Assembly (NCBI RefSeq): GCF_023516615.1
Contig: NZ_JAMGBF010000017.1
Span: 79,706 to 143,705, forward strand
DNA: 64,000 bases
Direction: 5' to 3'
Source: Streptomyces panaciradicis
GTDB lineage: Bacteria; Actinomycetota; Actinomycetes; Streptomycetales; Streptomycetaceae
Both the position numbers and the translations under genes were made by a program. The notes under the pieces were generated by a model. It was not told where the DNA came from and did no database searches. It saw only the letters and a program-made list of their open reading frames with translations. Below are positions 35,685-42,446 of this stretch, one piece after another (position 1 is the stretch's first letter; each line of letters begins with the position of its first letter).

Positions 35685-35771
35685 GGAGGCGTGCCCGAGC
35701 GGCCGAAGGGAACGGTCTTGAAAACCGTCGTGGCAGCGATGTCACCGTGGGTTCAAATCCCACCGCCTCCG
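35685..35771 (+). tRNA. tRNA-Ser (anticodon UGA)
   Basis: Acceptor stem GGAGGCG/CGCCTCC, anticodon arm CGGT-CTTGAAA-ACCG giving anticodon TGA, long variable arm, T-arm GTGGG-TTCAAAT-CCCAC. Discriminator G at 35771. 87 nt, normal class II form. Confidence 0.97.
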
Positions 35772-35788
35772 CGCTGAGAGCAGTGAGA

Positions 35789-35823
35789 ACGGCCCCCGAC
35801 CTGGTGAGCAGGTCGGGGGCCGT
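35789..35823 (+). terminator. Terminator of tRNA-Ser(UGA)
   Basis: ACGGCCCCCGACCTG (35789-35803) and CAGGTCGGGGGCCGT (35809-35823) form a perfect 15-bp stem with a 5-nt loop, 17 bp after the tRNA. Confidence 0.9.
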
Positions 35824-35854
35824 CGTCGCGTGCTGCCTCGCGTGGACCAGGCGA

Positions 35855-36415
35855 TCAGTTGTTGTTCTTCATGGTGGAGCCGGTTCCTCCCGGCACCTTC
35901 GGTGCCCAGCCGGGAGCCTGGGTGGCGTCCTTGAAGTCGGTCGACTTCATCAGGACCCGCCAGTCCTCCTTGCCCGCAGCGCCGTCGAGCCGAACGGTGA
36001 ACTCTTTGACCTGGTGGGTGTCCTGGAAGTACAGGACCACGACTTGGCGTTCTGAACCGTCGTCGTAGAAGTCGCCCGTCACTTTGCCCCGGGCGCCGGC
36101 TCCGAAGCCCTTGATCCAGTTCTCGGCCGTCTTCCGGGCCGCCGCATCGCTGCTGTCGCTGGTCGCCAGCTTGCGGAGCTCAGCCGTCTTGCCGTCGGCG
36201 ATGTGCCACACGAGCTCCTGCATCACCAGCAGGGAGCCGGTGGAGGGGTAGCCGACCACGTGCAACGGCTCGTGGTCGGCGTACATCTGCTCGTACGACG
36301 CGCCCGGCCCTCTGGCGTCAGCAGAGCTGTTGTCGAGAACAGCACATCCGGACGTCAGCAATACCGCTGCTGCCATCCAGCCTGCCGCTACATGGCCCTG
36401 CTTCAACCTGCGCAT
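35855..36415 (-). CDS. Putative lipoprotein encoded next to a secreted amidase
   Basis: 186 residues. Lipobox LLTSGCAVL near residue 20. The mature part (SYEQMYADHEPLHVVGYPS, GFGAGARGKVTGDFYDDGS, VVLYFQDTHQVKEFTVRLD) has no family I recognise and looks like an alternating beta-rich domain. It starts 16 bp after the amidase stop with AAGGAA 7 nt before the ATG, so the two form an operon. Base composition is lower in GC than the neighbouring core genes. It may be an inhibitor or partner of the amidase, but this is inference. Confidence 0.72.
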   Translation of the reverse strand: MRRLKQGHVAAGWMAAAVLLTSGCAVLDNSSADARGPGASYEQMYADHEPLHVVGYPSTGSLLVMQELVWHIADGKTAELRKLATSDSSDAAARKTAENWIKGFGAGARGKVTGDFYDDGSERQVVVLYFQDTHQVKEFTVRLDGAAGKEDWRVLMKSTDFKDATQAPGWAPKVPGGTGSTMKNNN

Positions 36416-36431
36416 CTCATGTTCCTTGTAA

Positions 36432-37304
36432 TTAGCGGGTCTTGGGCCTGACGATCGTGACCTTCTCGATGGGGTTCGAGGTGTGACTGTACCGATTGAT
36501 CACTTCACTGAGAGTGGTCTGGTTCTTCAGGCCATGCTGCACGATCCCCGCGTGCCCCTGCACCATGGAGTAGACGATGGCCACGTGGTTGTAGACCCTC
36601 TCCCTCTTCCACTTGAAGAAGACGAGATCTCCCACCTTGGCGTTGTACTCGTGCGGTTGGATCGCGCCGTTGCGCCACTTGGTCACGTGCCGCCGGAGAT
36701 AGTCCGCGCTCGTCCAACTCCAGCTCTTGCCAAACCCGTACCTGCCCTGCCACCAAGCGTTGTCCGCCTTGCGGCCGCCGGGGCGCATCTTCATCCCGCC
36801 CCCGTGGTACAGAGCTTTCGAGACGAAGTTCGCGCAGTCCGTCCGGTACTCCCACCGGGTGTCCAGGTTGTTGTACGCCCAGTTGGCCGTTCCGTCGCCG
36901 CTGATCGCTGCCGCCGCGGCTGCGGCTCCGGAATCCGCCGAATCTGCCGACGACGGCGCCGAGTCGGGGTCAGGGTGATAGATGCCCTCATCGATGAGCG
37001 GCTGCGGCCCCTCCTCCTGGTCGGCGGGGATGTTGCCGTTCGCGTCAGGAAGGTGCGGATCGGCTGAGGGAGCGGGCCACCCTCTTGAGGTCCACACGGA
37101 GTCGGCAACCGCTGCGGAGGTGTTGTCGCCGATGTCTGTGGATGCGTCGTCGGCGGCGCTGCTGGAGTCGCTCGCTGTAGCTGTGACGGCTCCGGTGGCG
37201 TCCGGGACGTCGGTGGAAGCGTGCGCTGTTCCTGTGATGGCACCGGCAGCGGTGACGGCGAGCACCGCCGCGCCGGTGATCGTACGACCGATCTTGTTGC
37301 GCAA
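36432..37304 (-). CDS. Secreted amidase-like protein (Amidase_6 type)
   Basis: 290 residues. Signal peptide (ITGAAVLAVTAAGAITGTAH) followed by a Ser/Asp/Ala-rich linker to about 130, then an Amidase_6-like domain: RTDCANFVSKALYHGG supplies the catalytic Cys, and VYNHVAIVYSM the His. GDLVFFKW and WSWTSADYLRRH also fit. Such domains cut peptide or cell-wall bonds. The start is a TTG at 37304 with GAAGGAA 8 nt upstream. GC content is lower than in the core genes around it and it lies just after a tRNA-Ser gene, so it may be acquired. Confidence 0.78.
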   Translation of the reverse strand: MRNKIGRTITGAAVLAVTAAGAITGTAHASTDVPDATGAVTATASDSSSAADDASTDIGDNTSAAVADSVWTSRGWPAPSADPHLPDANGNIPADQEEGPQPLIDEGIYHPDPDSAPSSADSADSGAAAAAAAISGDGTANWAYNNLDTRWEYRTDCANFVSKALYHGGGMKMRPGGRKADNAWWQGRYGFGKSWSWTSADYLRRHVTKWRNGAIQPHEYNAKVGDLVFFKWKRERVYNHVAIVYSMVQGHAGIVQHGLKNQTTLSEVINRYSHTSNPIEKVTIVRPKTR

Positions 37305-37511
37305 GAGTCGGGTTCCTTCCCCCGTGAGTGTTTCCCGGCCGCCCGTTGGTCAGTTCGGTGCGGTTTCGGGACTCGTTGACTATGAGGATGGAGGGGCGGC
37401 TGCGCAGGTTCCCAGTTGATCGGTTTCGCGTGACAGGCGAGTCGGAGCACGCGTTACGGCACGTCAGCCAAGGGGAGGCCGCTTCGGCTTCCCCTTGGCG
37501 ACGGCCAGGGG

Positions 37512-37850
37512 TCAGCTCTCGGGGTCGTACATGATCTCGCGCACCTCCTGTGCGCAGCGGCATGCCTCGGCGAATTTCGCGGCCCATCGCAGGGCGTCCT
37601 CGCGGGACGGGACCTCGATGATCGAGAAGCCGCCGATGACCGCCTTGGTCTCGGGGAACGGGCCGTCGGTGACCGTGCCGTCGGTGGCCACGATGCTCGC
37701 CCGTTGACGCTGCAGGCCGGCGCCGAAGATCCAGACTCCTGCCTCCTTGGCCTCGCGGAGCACCCGGTGGGCCGCCTCGCCGACCTCTGGCAAGTCCTCC
37801 TCGGGGAAGTCCATCGATCCGTCGTCGAACGAGATCAGGTACCGCGCCAT
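37512..37850 (-). CDS. YCII-related (YciI-like) protein
   Basis: 112 residues. The family pattern MARYLISFDDGS, then TDGPFPETKAVIGGFSIIEV and ALRWAAKFAEA is clear. It is a ferredoxin-like fold; some members (DGPF-type) sit with ECF sigma factors, but here there is none adjacent. AAGGAG lies 9 nt before the ATG. Function unknown. Confidence 0.85.
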   Translation of the reverse strand: MARYLISFDDGSMDFPEEDLPEVGEAAHRVLREAKEAGVWIFGAGLQRQRASIVATDGTVTDGPFPETKAVIGGFSIIEVPSREDALRWAAKFAEACRCAQEVREIMYDPES

Positions 37851-37950
37851 CGTGTTCGTCTCCTTCTTCGGTGACCCCTTGGTCTCGTTAAGACGGATGT
37901 CGCGGCGCCTTCTCATCGGTGGGGCGCGGGGTGGTGATATTGATTTGGGC

Positions 37951-38199
37951 ATGACGGGTGAACAGCCGCAGCCGCAGCCGCAGCCGCTGGCCGGGCGGGC
38001 GCGATCGCCGTGGGCGCGTCGCGGGATGCAGTTCGGGTTGGGGCTGATCCCGCTGGGCGGGGCCGCCTGCGGGGCCCACCGCTGGCTGGCGGAGTCATGG
38101 ACCAAGGCCGCCGTGACGGCCGTGTCACTGGCCTGCCTCGGAGTGGTCGTGCAGGAGGTCGCCGAGCGCCGGCGGGCGGGGCGTCGGACGGCGCCGTGA
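37951..38199 (+). CDS. Small membrane protein, 82 residues
   Basis: A Gln/Pro repeat near the N-terminus (EQPQPQPQPLAG) is followed by a hydrophobic stretch MQFGLGLIPLGGAACG and a second WTKAAVTAVSLACLGVVVQEV, then a basic tail ERRRAGRRTAP. Two membrane helices are plausible. The ATG at 37951 has no strong ribosome binding site (GATTTGGGC upstream). No family recognised. Confidence 0.5.
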   Translation: MTGEQPQPQPQPLAGRARSPWARRGMQFGLGLIPLGGAACGAHRWLAESWTKAAVTAVSLACLGVVVQEVAERRRAGRRTAP

Positions 38200-38244
38200 G
38201 CGGTCGGCGGGAACGGTTCCGGCGCGTCCGCTGTCTTTGAGGTC

Positions 38245-38727
38245 ATGACAACGGAGCATCGCCACCTCAGCCTTCTGACCTGCGCCCTCACGCTCGCACC
38301 GGCGCTGCTCCTCACCGCGTGCAGTGCGGGAGGAGGGGCGGGTGCCGCTCCTGCGGCTTCTGAGTCCCCGGCCGTGCAGCGGGAGAAGCAGCTCGCGGCG
38401 ACGGTCCGGCGGGTCCTTGACACGTCCTCGGCCGACGCCCCGCTGGTCTCCAGCCTGGACCGCGTGTCGGACAGCGTCCAGAACGAGCTCGGTCTGCCCC
38501 GCGGCGGCGGTTACCGCGTCACCGTGGTCTGCGCGGGCCGAGGGTCCGTCGAGGTCGGCTTCGTGCCGGCGCGCACGGCGCCCGCCCAGCGGGTGTCCTG
38601 CGACGGCGTCCCCGTCTCCGCGCGCTTCGCGGTGAAGGCGGCCGGGACCAGGATCGACGTGCGGAACGGCGGAGGGGCCTCCGGGATGTTCGCCTGGCGC
38701 GTCGACAAGGTGCGTCAGAGCTCGTAG
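38245..38727 (+). CDS. Putative lipoprotein, 160 residues
   Basis: Lipobox LLLTACSAG near residue 26 after a hydrophobic segment. The mature domain (EKQLAATVRRVLDTSSADA, GGGYRVTVVCAGRGSVEVGF) is unassigned. GAGGTC precedes the ATG. Its 3' end shares a 14-bp near-repeat with the 3' end of the convergent gene at 38771 (38713-38726 and 38770-38783). Confidence 0.75.
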   Translation: MTTEHRHLSLLTCALTLAPALLLTACSAGGGAGAAPAASESPAVQREKQLAATVRRVLDTSSADAPLVSSLDRVSDSVQNELGLPRGGGYRVTVVCAGRGSVEVGFVPARTAPAQRVSCDGVPVSARFAVKAAGTRIDVRNGGGASGMFAWRVDKVRQSS

Positions 38728-38770
38728 GGCGGGGCCTGTTTCGCCTCGGCCTCCCTCACGCACAGGTCCG

Positions 38771-39202
38771 TCAGAGTTCGTAGTCCCGGGCCAGTTCCGC
38801 CCAGTCCAGCTCCCGGAGGTCCGCTTCCGCCTCGCACTCGTCCGGGACCTGGGTCGTCGGCTGGAACCAGACGACCGTGAGGCCCGAGCGGTAGAGGACC
38901 GGGTCGTGCGCGGGGTCGAGGGGGCCGGAGCGGAAGGAGCCGATGCAGGCCACCGGGGGCAGGATCTCCACCGGGCCGAAGGCCCCCGCGTACTGGTCCG
39001 GGTACTCGCGCGGAGGCGCGACGAAGTGGATCGGGCCGCTGGGGAAGGCCAGTTCGGCGGCGCGCAGCAGGCCTTTGATGCGCATGTCGTTGACCAGCTT
39101 GCAGGGGTAGCCCTCGAGCATGCCGCCGTACGTCGACGACAGCCGTACCTCGGTGAGGTCGACGGAGCGGCCGGAAGCGAGGATCACGCGGGTCAGCGAC
39201 AT
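38771..39202 (-). CDS. Conserved hypothetical protein, 143 residues
   Basis: Starts MSLTRVILASGRSVDLTEVR and contains YPCKLVNDMRIKGLLRAAEL, HFVAPPREYPDQYAGAFG and TVVWFQPTTQVPDE. No signal peptide or membrane segment. The two-part alpha/beta pattern suggests a small folded domain but no family is recognised. ATG 39202 is preferred to a start nine codons upstream. Confidence 0.68.
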   Translation of the reverse strand: MSLTRVILASGRSVDLTEVRLSSTYGGMLEGYPCKLVNDMRIKGLLRAAELAFPSGPIHFVAPPREYPDQYAGAFGPVEILPPVACIGSFRSGPLDPAHDPVLYRSGLTVVWFQPTTQVPDECEAEADLRELDWAELARDYEL

Positions 39203-39246
39203 GATCCGCACTCTAGGGCGGTGGTGCATCCAGTTCCTTGTGGTTT

Positions 39247-39311
39247 TTCCGTGCCGTCCAGGGGTCCGGACGAGGTGCTTCCGTGCCGTCCAGGGGTCCC
39301 GGACGAGGTGC
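39247..39311. repeat. Tandem repeat, about 33-bp unit, two copies plus a decayed third
   Basis: The unit begins TTCCGTGCCGTCCAGGGGTC and continues with a C-run and GGACGAGGTGC. Copies start at 39247 and 39279 and differ by one inserted C. A related decayed copy (CCGTGCCGTCCGGAGGTGCG) follows at about 39319-39340. It lies between the hypothetical gene start at 39202 and the prim-pol stop at 39359. Confidence 0.8.
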
Positions 39312-39358
39312 TTCCCTGCCGTGCCGTCCGGAGGTGCGGACGGGCCGTCCTCTCCGGC

Positions 39359-40228
39359 TCAGGCCCGGTGTCCCGTCATCCGGGCGGCCGACGCGATCGT
39401 CGCGCGGGCCTCGCGTTCGGACAGGCCGGTGTCGAGCGCCGCGTCGACCAGGGGGGCGACGAGGGCGGGGCCGATGCCGTTCTCGTAGGCGCGGCAGGCG
39501 GCCCAGAACAGGCGGGTGTTGCGCTGGCCCTCGTGCGCGGCGAGGACGAACTGGACCAGGCCCTGCCCGTGGTCGCCGGCCGAGGGGTGGGTCGAGGGAT
39601 GGGTGGGGCGCGGCGGCGGCAGGAGCAGCCGCAGCAGCGCGGGCGGGCAGGCGGCGGGGGCGAGGTGGGCGGTGCCGGGAGCGGCCGTGTAGACGCCGTG
39701 GTCGGTGCGGGAGCCGGGCCCGACGAGGTAGCCGCCGGCGCCGCGGATGTCGATGCCGGGGGCCAGGCGGCCGGCGGAGTTGGGGACGGCGGTGCCGGGC
39801 GGTCCGGTCAGCCAGAGGTGGCGGCCGCCGCTGGGGGTGAGCACGACGACGGTGTCGGGGATCGTGAAGAGGTGGCGCAGGGCCAGTTCGCGCAGGGCCG
39901 CCGAGGAGTCGGTGCCGGACTTGGTGTCGAGGTCGATGCCGATCAGGTGGTGGGGCGGCAGGCCGCAGGCGATGCCGTAGCCCGTCGCCCAGGGGGCCGC
40001 GGCGAACAGTTCGCGGATGCGCGCGGGGTCGGCCGAGGCGTCGTACACCCCGTGGCCGAGGCGGCCGCACTCGCCGTGGCAGGGCCTGGGGTCGGGGTCG
40101 TCGCGGTGGGGGGAACGCAGGGCCGGGAGCTTCGTGCGGGACAGGGGGATGACGGCCAGTCCGCGTTCGGCGGCTGACAGGGCGTGTGCGAGGGCCAGCG
40201 TCGTGGCCTGCCGGTCGGTGGTGGCCAT
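39359..40228 (-). CDS. Bifunctional DNA primase/polymerase (prim-pol, AEP family)
   Basis: 289 residues, a single-domain archaeo-eukaryotic-type primase-polymerase. Family features are SAAERGLAVIPL, WATGYGIACGLPPHHLIGID, LIGIDLDTKSG (DxD metal site), VVLTPSGGRHLWLTG and GIDIRGAGGYLVGPGS. Catalytic acids appear intact. Such enzymes start DNA chains and can copy past lesions. Start ATG 40228 (MATTDRQA) has AGAGG close upstream. A near-perfect actinobacterial SOS box overlaps the promoter at 40239-40254, suggesting damage induction. No helicase is fused or adjacent. Confidence 0.88.
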   Translation of the reverse strand: MATTDRQATTLALAHALSAAERGLAVIPLSRTKLPALRSPHRDDPDPRPCHGECGRLGHGVYDASADPARIRELFAAAPWATGYGIACGLPPHHLIGIDLDTKSGTDSSAALRELALRHLFTIPDTVVVLTPSGGRHLWLTGPPGTAVPNSAGRLAPGIDIRGAGGYLVGPGSRTDHGVYTAAPGTAHLAPAACPPALLRLLLPPPRPTHPSTHPSAGDHGQGLVQFVLAAHEGQRNTRLFWAACRAYENGIGPALVAPLVDAALDTGLSEREARATIASAARMTGHRA

Positions 40229-40238
40229 ACCTCTATGT

Positions 40239-40254
40239 TCGTACGTACGTTCGA
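40239..40254. promoter_or_regulatory. Candidate LexA (SOS) box upstream of prim-pol gene
   Basis: TCGTACGTACGTTCGA matches the actinobacterial SOS consensus TCGAACNNNNGTTCGA at all 12 fixed positions but one (T for A at position 4). It lies 11 bp upstream of the prim-pol ATG on the opposite strand reading, where a repressor would block transcription. Confidence 0.65.
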
Positions 40255-40587
40255 AAAAAGGAAGGGGAGTCGGCCTCGACGCGCCGAGGGCGGGGAGGTT
40301 GGCCGGAAATCTGCCGGAACGGTTCGCCCCTTGTGTGCCATCGGTCATGGTCGCCCTGCCTTGCCCCGGCCCGGTGCGGGAAGTGGCGAAAGGGGTTTAT
40401 CGACTTGTCGTAGCACTTGAGTGGGAATCGGGGCTTCCGGGGTGGTTCGCCGGGGATTCGGTGGGCAACTCTGGTCTCGCGACGTCGTGCACAACCGCCG
40501 GGGTGGTCGGCCAACTCCCTTGGCAGCAGCCGTACTTGACGTACCTGACGTACTTCCGGCTAGGAAGCCGGGTTCTGGAGGAAGAAC
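40255..40587. other. Divergent intergenic region between prim-pol and NepA-like genes
   Basis: 333 bp without a convincing gene. Near the NepA-like side it contains the tandem TGACGTACC/TGACGTACT (about 40537-40555), preceded by a third related TTGAC; these look like a promoter or regulator repeat. GTTTAT at 40396-40401 with GGGAAT about 22 bp later is too widely spaced for a sigma-B-family promoter. Confidence 0.4.
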
Positions 40588-40899
40588 ATGGCAAGCATCC
40601 GTACCGCCCGCGTCATCGCCGCCGTCTCCGCCCTTCCGCTGGCGGCCGCGCTGTTCGCGGGAGTCGCGGCGGCGGACAACGGCGCCATCGCGGGCGACGG
40701 ATCGAACGCGGGCGTGGCGAGTGTCGTCGGCAGCGGCGTCGGCCACGACAACAACGGCAACTCGTCCACCACGCAGCAGAACGCGGTGGGCTCGGGCGCC
40801 TCGAACCAGAGCAACACCGCGCAGGTCAACGGCTCGGCGTTCACGGCCGTCCAGCAGGGGAACGAGAACGTCGCCATCCACTTCGGCCATCTGTGGTGA
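40588..40899 (+). CDS. nepA: Small secreted NepA-like spore-wall protein
   Basis: 103 residues. Signal peptide to VAAADNGAIAG. The mature part is Gly/Asn/Ser/Gln-rich and polar (HDNNGNSSTTQQNAVGSGAS, NTAQVNGSAFTAVQQGNENV) with no Cys. From memory this is SCO4002, nepA, a sigma-N-dependent cell-wall protein that keeps spores dormant in S. coelicolor. The Q/N-containing strand repeats resemble beta-stacking structural proteins. GGAGGAAG precedes the ATG by 6 nt. The symbol rests on recall of length, composition and gene context. Confidence 0.7.
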   Translation: MASIRTARVIAAVSALPLAAALFAGVAAADNGAIAGDGSNAGVASVVGSGVGHDNNGNSSTTQQNAVGSGASNQSNTAQVNGSAFTAVQQGNENVAIHFGHLW

Positions 40900-40916
40900 G
40901 CCACCGGCCCTGACCC

Positions 40917-40979
40917 GGAGGGGGGTTCGGGGGAGGGTCCGGGGAGGCTCAGGGGGGTTCCGGGGGGGGTTCCGGGGGT
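40917..40979 (+). repeat. G-rich tract with multiple G-runs downstream of nepA
   Basis: About 63 bp with at least six runs of four or more G on the + strand separated by short TTC/TCC/AGG spacers. It follows the nepA stop by 18 bp and ends 142 bp before the next gene. The pattern fits a potential G-quadruplex. Confidence 0.75.
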
Positions 40980-41077
40980 GTGCTCCAAGGGGTCGTGACA
41001 CGTCCGCGCGGCGGTGCTTCGGTGCCGCCGCGCAGGCGTGTCCGCGTGCGGGAGAGCAACCTTGACACAGCATCAGA

Positions 41078-41094
41078 TCTGACGGACAGTCAGA
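41078..41094. promoter_or_regulatory. Inverted repeat over a promoter of the hydratase/aldolase operon
   Basis: TCTGACGGACAGTCAGA is a perfect 6-bp inverted repeat with a 5-bp spacer. A TTGACA at 41062-41067 is followed 17 bp later by GACAGT (41085-41090), a possible -35/-10 pair; the repeat covers the -10 side. This is what a TetR-type repressor operator looks like. It lies 28 bp before the GTG of the operon's first gene. Confidence 0.7.
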
Positions 41095-41121
41095 AACCTC
41101 TCAAGCGGCGAGGGGGCGACG

Positions 41122-42024
41122 GTGGGCGAGGACGAGCTGGGCGCACGGCTGAAGGCCTACGAGGGACGGGCCGCCACCGTCGCGGGCGTGGGCAAGGACC
41201 CCGTCAACCTGCCCATGATCCGGCACTGGTGCGAGGCGATGGGCGACACGAACCCCGCGTACACGGGCCCGGACGCGGTGGCGCCGCCCACCATGCTCCA
41301 GGCCTGGATCATGGGCGGCCTCTCCGGCCACGGCGGCCACTCCCAGGCGTACGACGAGCTCAGCGCCCTGCTCGACGAGGCCGGCTGCACCTCGATCGTC
41401 GCCACCGACTGCGAGCAGGAGTATCTCCGGCCGCTGCGCCCCGGCGACGAGATCACCTTCGACTCGGTGATCGAGTCGGTGTCGGACCGGAAGACGACCA
41501 AGCTCGGCACGGGGTACTTCGTCACGACGCGCACGAACGTCCGCGTGGGTCCCGACCTCGTCGGCACCCACCGCTTCCGCGTCCTCAAGTACGCGCCCGC
41601 GCCGCGCCCCCGCAAGCCGCCTCCCCGTCCCCGCCCGGTCGTCAACCGCGACAACGCCGGCTTCTGGGCGGGCGTCGCCGAACACCGGCTGCTCATCCAG
41701 CGCTGCACCGGCTGCGGCACGCTCCGCTTCCCCTGGCTGCCCGGCTGCAACCACTGCGGCTGCCCGGACTGGGACACGGTCGAGGCGAGCGGCGAGGGGA
41801 CGGTCTTCTCCTACGTCGTCATGCACCACCCGCCCTTCCCCGCCTTCGATCCCCCGTACGCCGTCGCCCTCGTCGAACTCACCGAAGGCGTCCGCATGAT
41901 CAGCAACGTCGTCGGACTGCCCTGCGACAAGGTGCGCACGGGCCTGCCGGTCCGGCTGGAGTTCCGCTCCTACGACGACGAGCTGACACTGCCCGTCTTC
42001 CGCGCCCTGGAGGAGGCCGTATGA
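41122..42024 (+). CDS. MaoC N-terminal-like / OB-fold (DUF35) bifunctional protein, ChsH2-like
   Basis: 300 residues. Residues 1-155 are a MaoC-type hot-dog domain (MIRHWCEAMGDTNPAYTG, APPTMLQAWIMGG), residues about 180-295 a DUF35 OB domain with a zinc ribbon CTGCGTLRFPWLPGCNHCGC. In cholesterol degradation ChsH2 pairs its hot-dog domain with ChsH1 to hydrate an enoyl-CoA, and its DUF35 domain binds the Ltp2 aldolase. The next two genes are exactly ChsH1-like and Ltp2-like, overlapping by 4 bp each. GTG start with AGGGGG 5 nt upstream. Confidence 0.88.
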   Translation: MGEDELGARLKAYEGRAATVAGVGKDPVNLPMIRHWCEAMGDTNPAYTGPDAVAPPTMLQAWIMGGLSGHGGHSQAYDELSALLDEAGCTSIVATDCEQEYLRPLRPGDEITFDSVIESVSDRKTTKLGTGYFVTTRTNVRVGPDLVGTHRFRVLKYAPAPRPRKPPPRPRPVVNRDNAGFWAGVAEHRLLIQRCTGCGTLRFPWLPGCNHCGCPDWDTVEASGEGTVFSYVVMHHPPFPAFDPPYAVALVELTEGVRMISNVVGLPCDKVRTGLPVRLEFRSYDDELTLPVFRALEEAV

Positions 42025-42446
42025 GGCAGGAGGCCCCCTTGCGGGCCGGTGAGGAGCTCCCGCCGCTGGAGATCCCCGTGACCCGCACCCTGATCGTCGC
42101 CGGCGCCCTGGCCTCCCGCGACTACCAGGACGTGCACCACGATCCCGAACTGGCACGCCAGAAGGGCTCCCCGGACATCTTCATGAACATCCTGACCACC
42201 AACGGCCTGGTCGGCCGCTACGTCACCGACCACTTCGGCCCGACGGCCGTGCTCCGCCGGGTCGCCATCCGGCTCGGCGCACCCAACCACCCCGGCGACA
42301 CCATGGTGCTGACGGGAACGGTCGAACAGGTCGACGGCGACACGGCGACGGTCCGGGTGGCCGGGTCGAACGCCCTCGGCCACCACGTCACCGGCACGGT
42401 GACGGTGACCGTGCCGCCCGCGGCGCCGTCGGGGGGTGCCGGATGA
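42021..42446 (+). CDS. MaoC-family enoyl-CoA hydratase, ChsH1-like
   Basis: 141 residues, single hot-dog domain. The hydratase motif is ASRDYQDVHHDPELARQKGSP (catalytic Asp and His), with PDIFMNILTTNGLVGRYVTD next. It needs a partner hot-dog domain to form the active dimer, supplied by the preceding gene. ATG overlaps the upstream stop (ATGA). In the steroid pathway it hydrates the 3-carbon side-chain enoyl-CoA. Confidence 0.9.
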   Translation: MRQEAPLRAGEELPPLEIPVTRTLIVAGALASRDYQDVHHDPELARQKGSPDIFMNILTTNGLVGRYVTDHFGPTAVLRRVAIRLGAPNHPGDTMVLTGTVEQVDGDTATVRVAGSNALGHHVTGTVTVTVPPAAPSGGAG

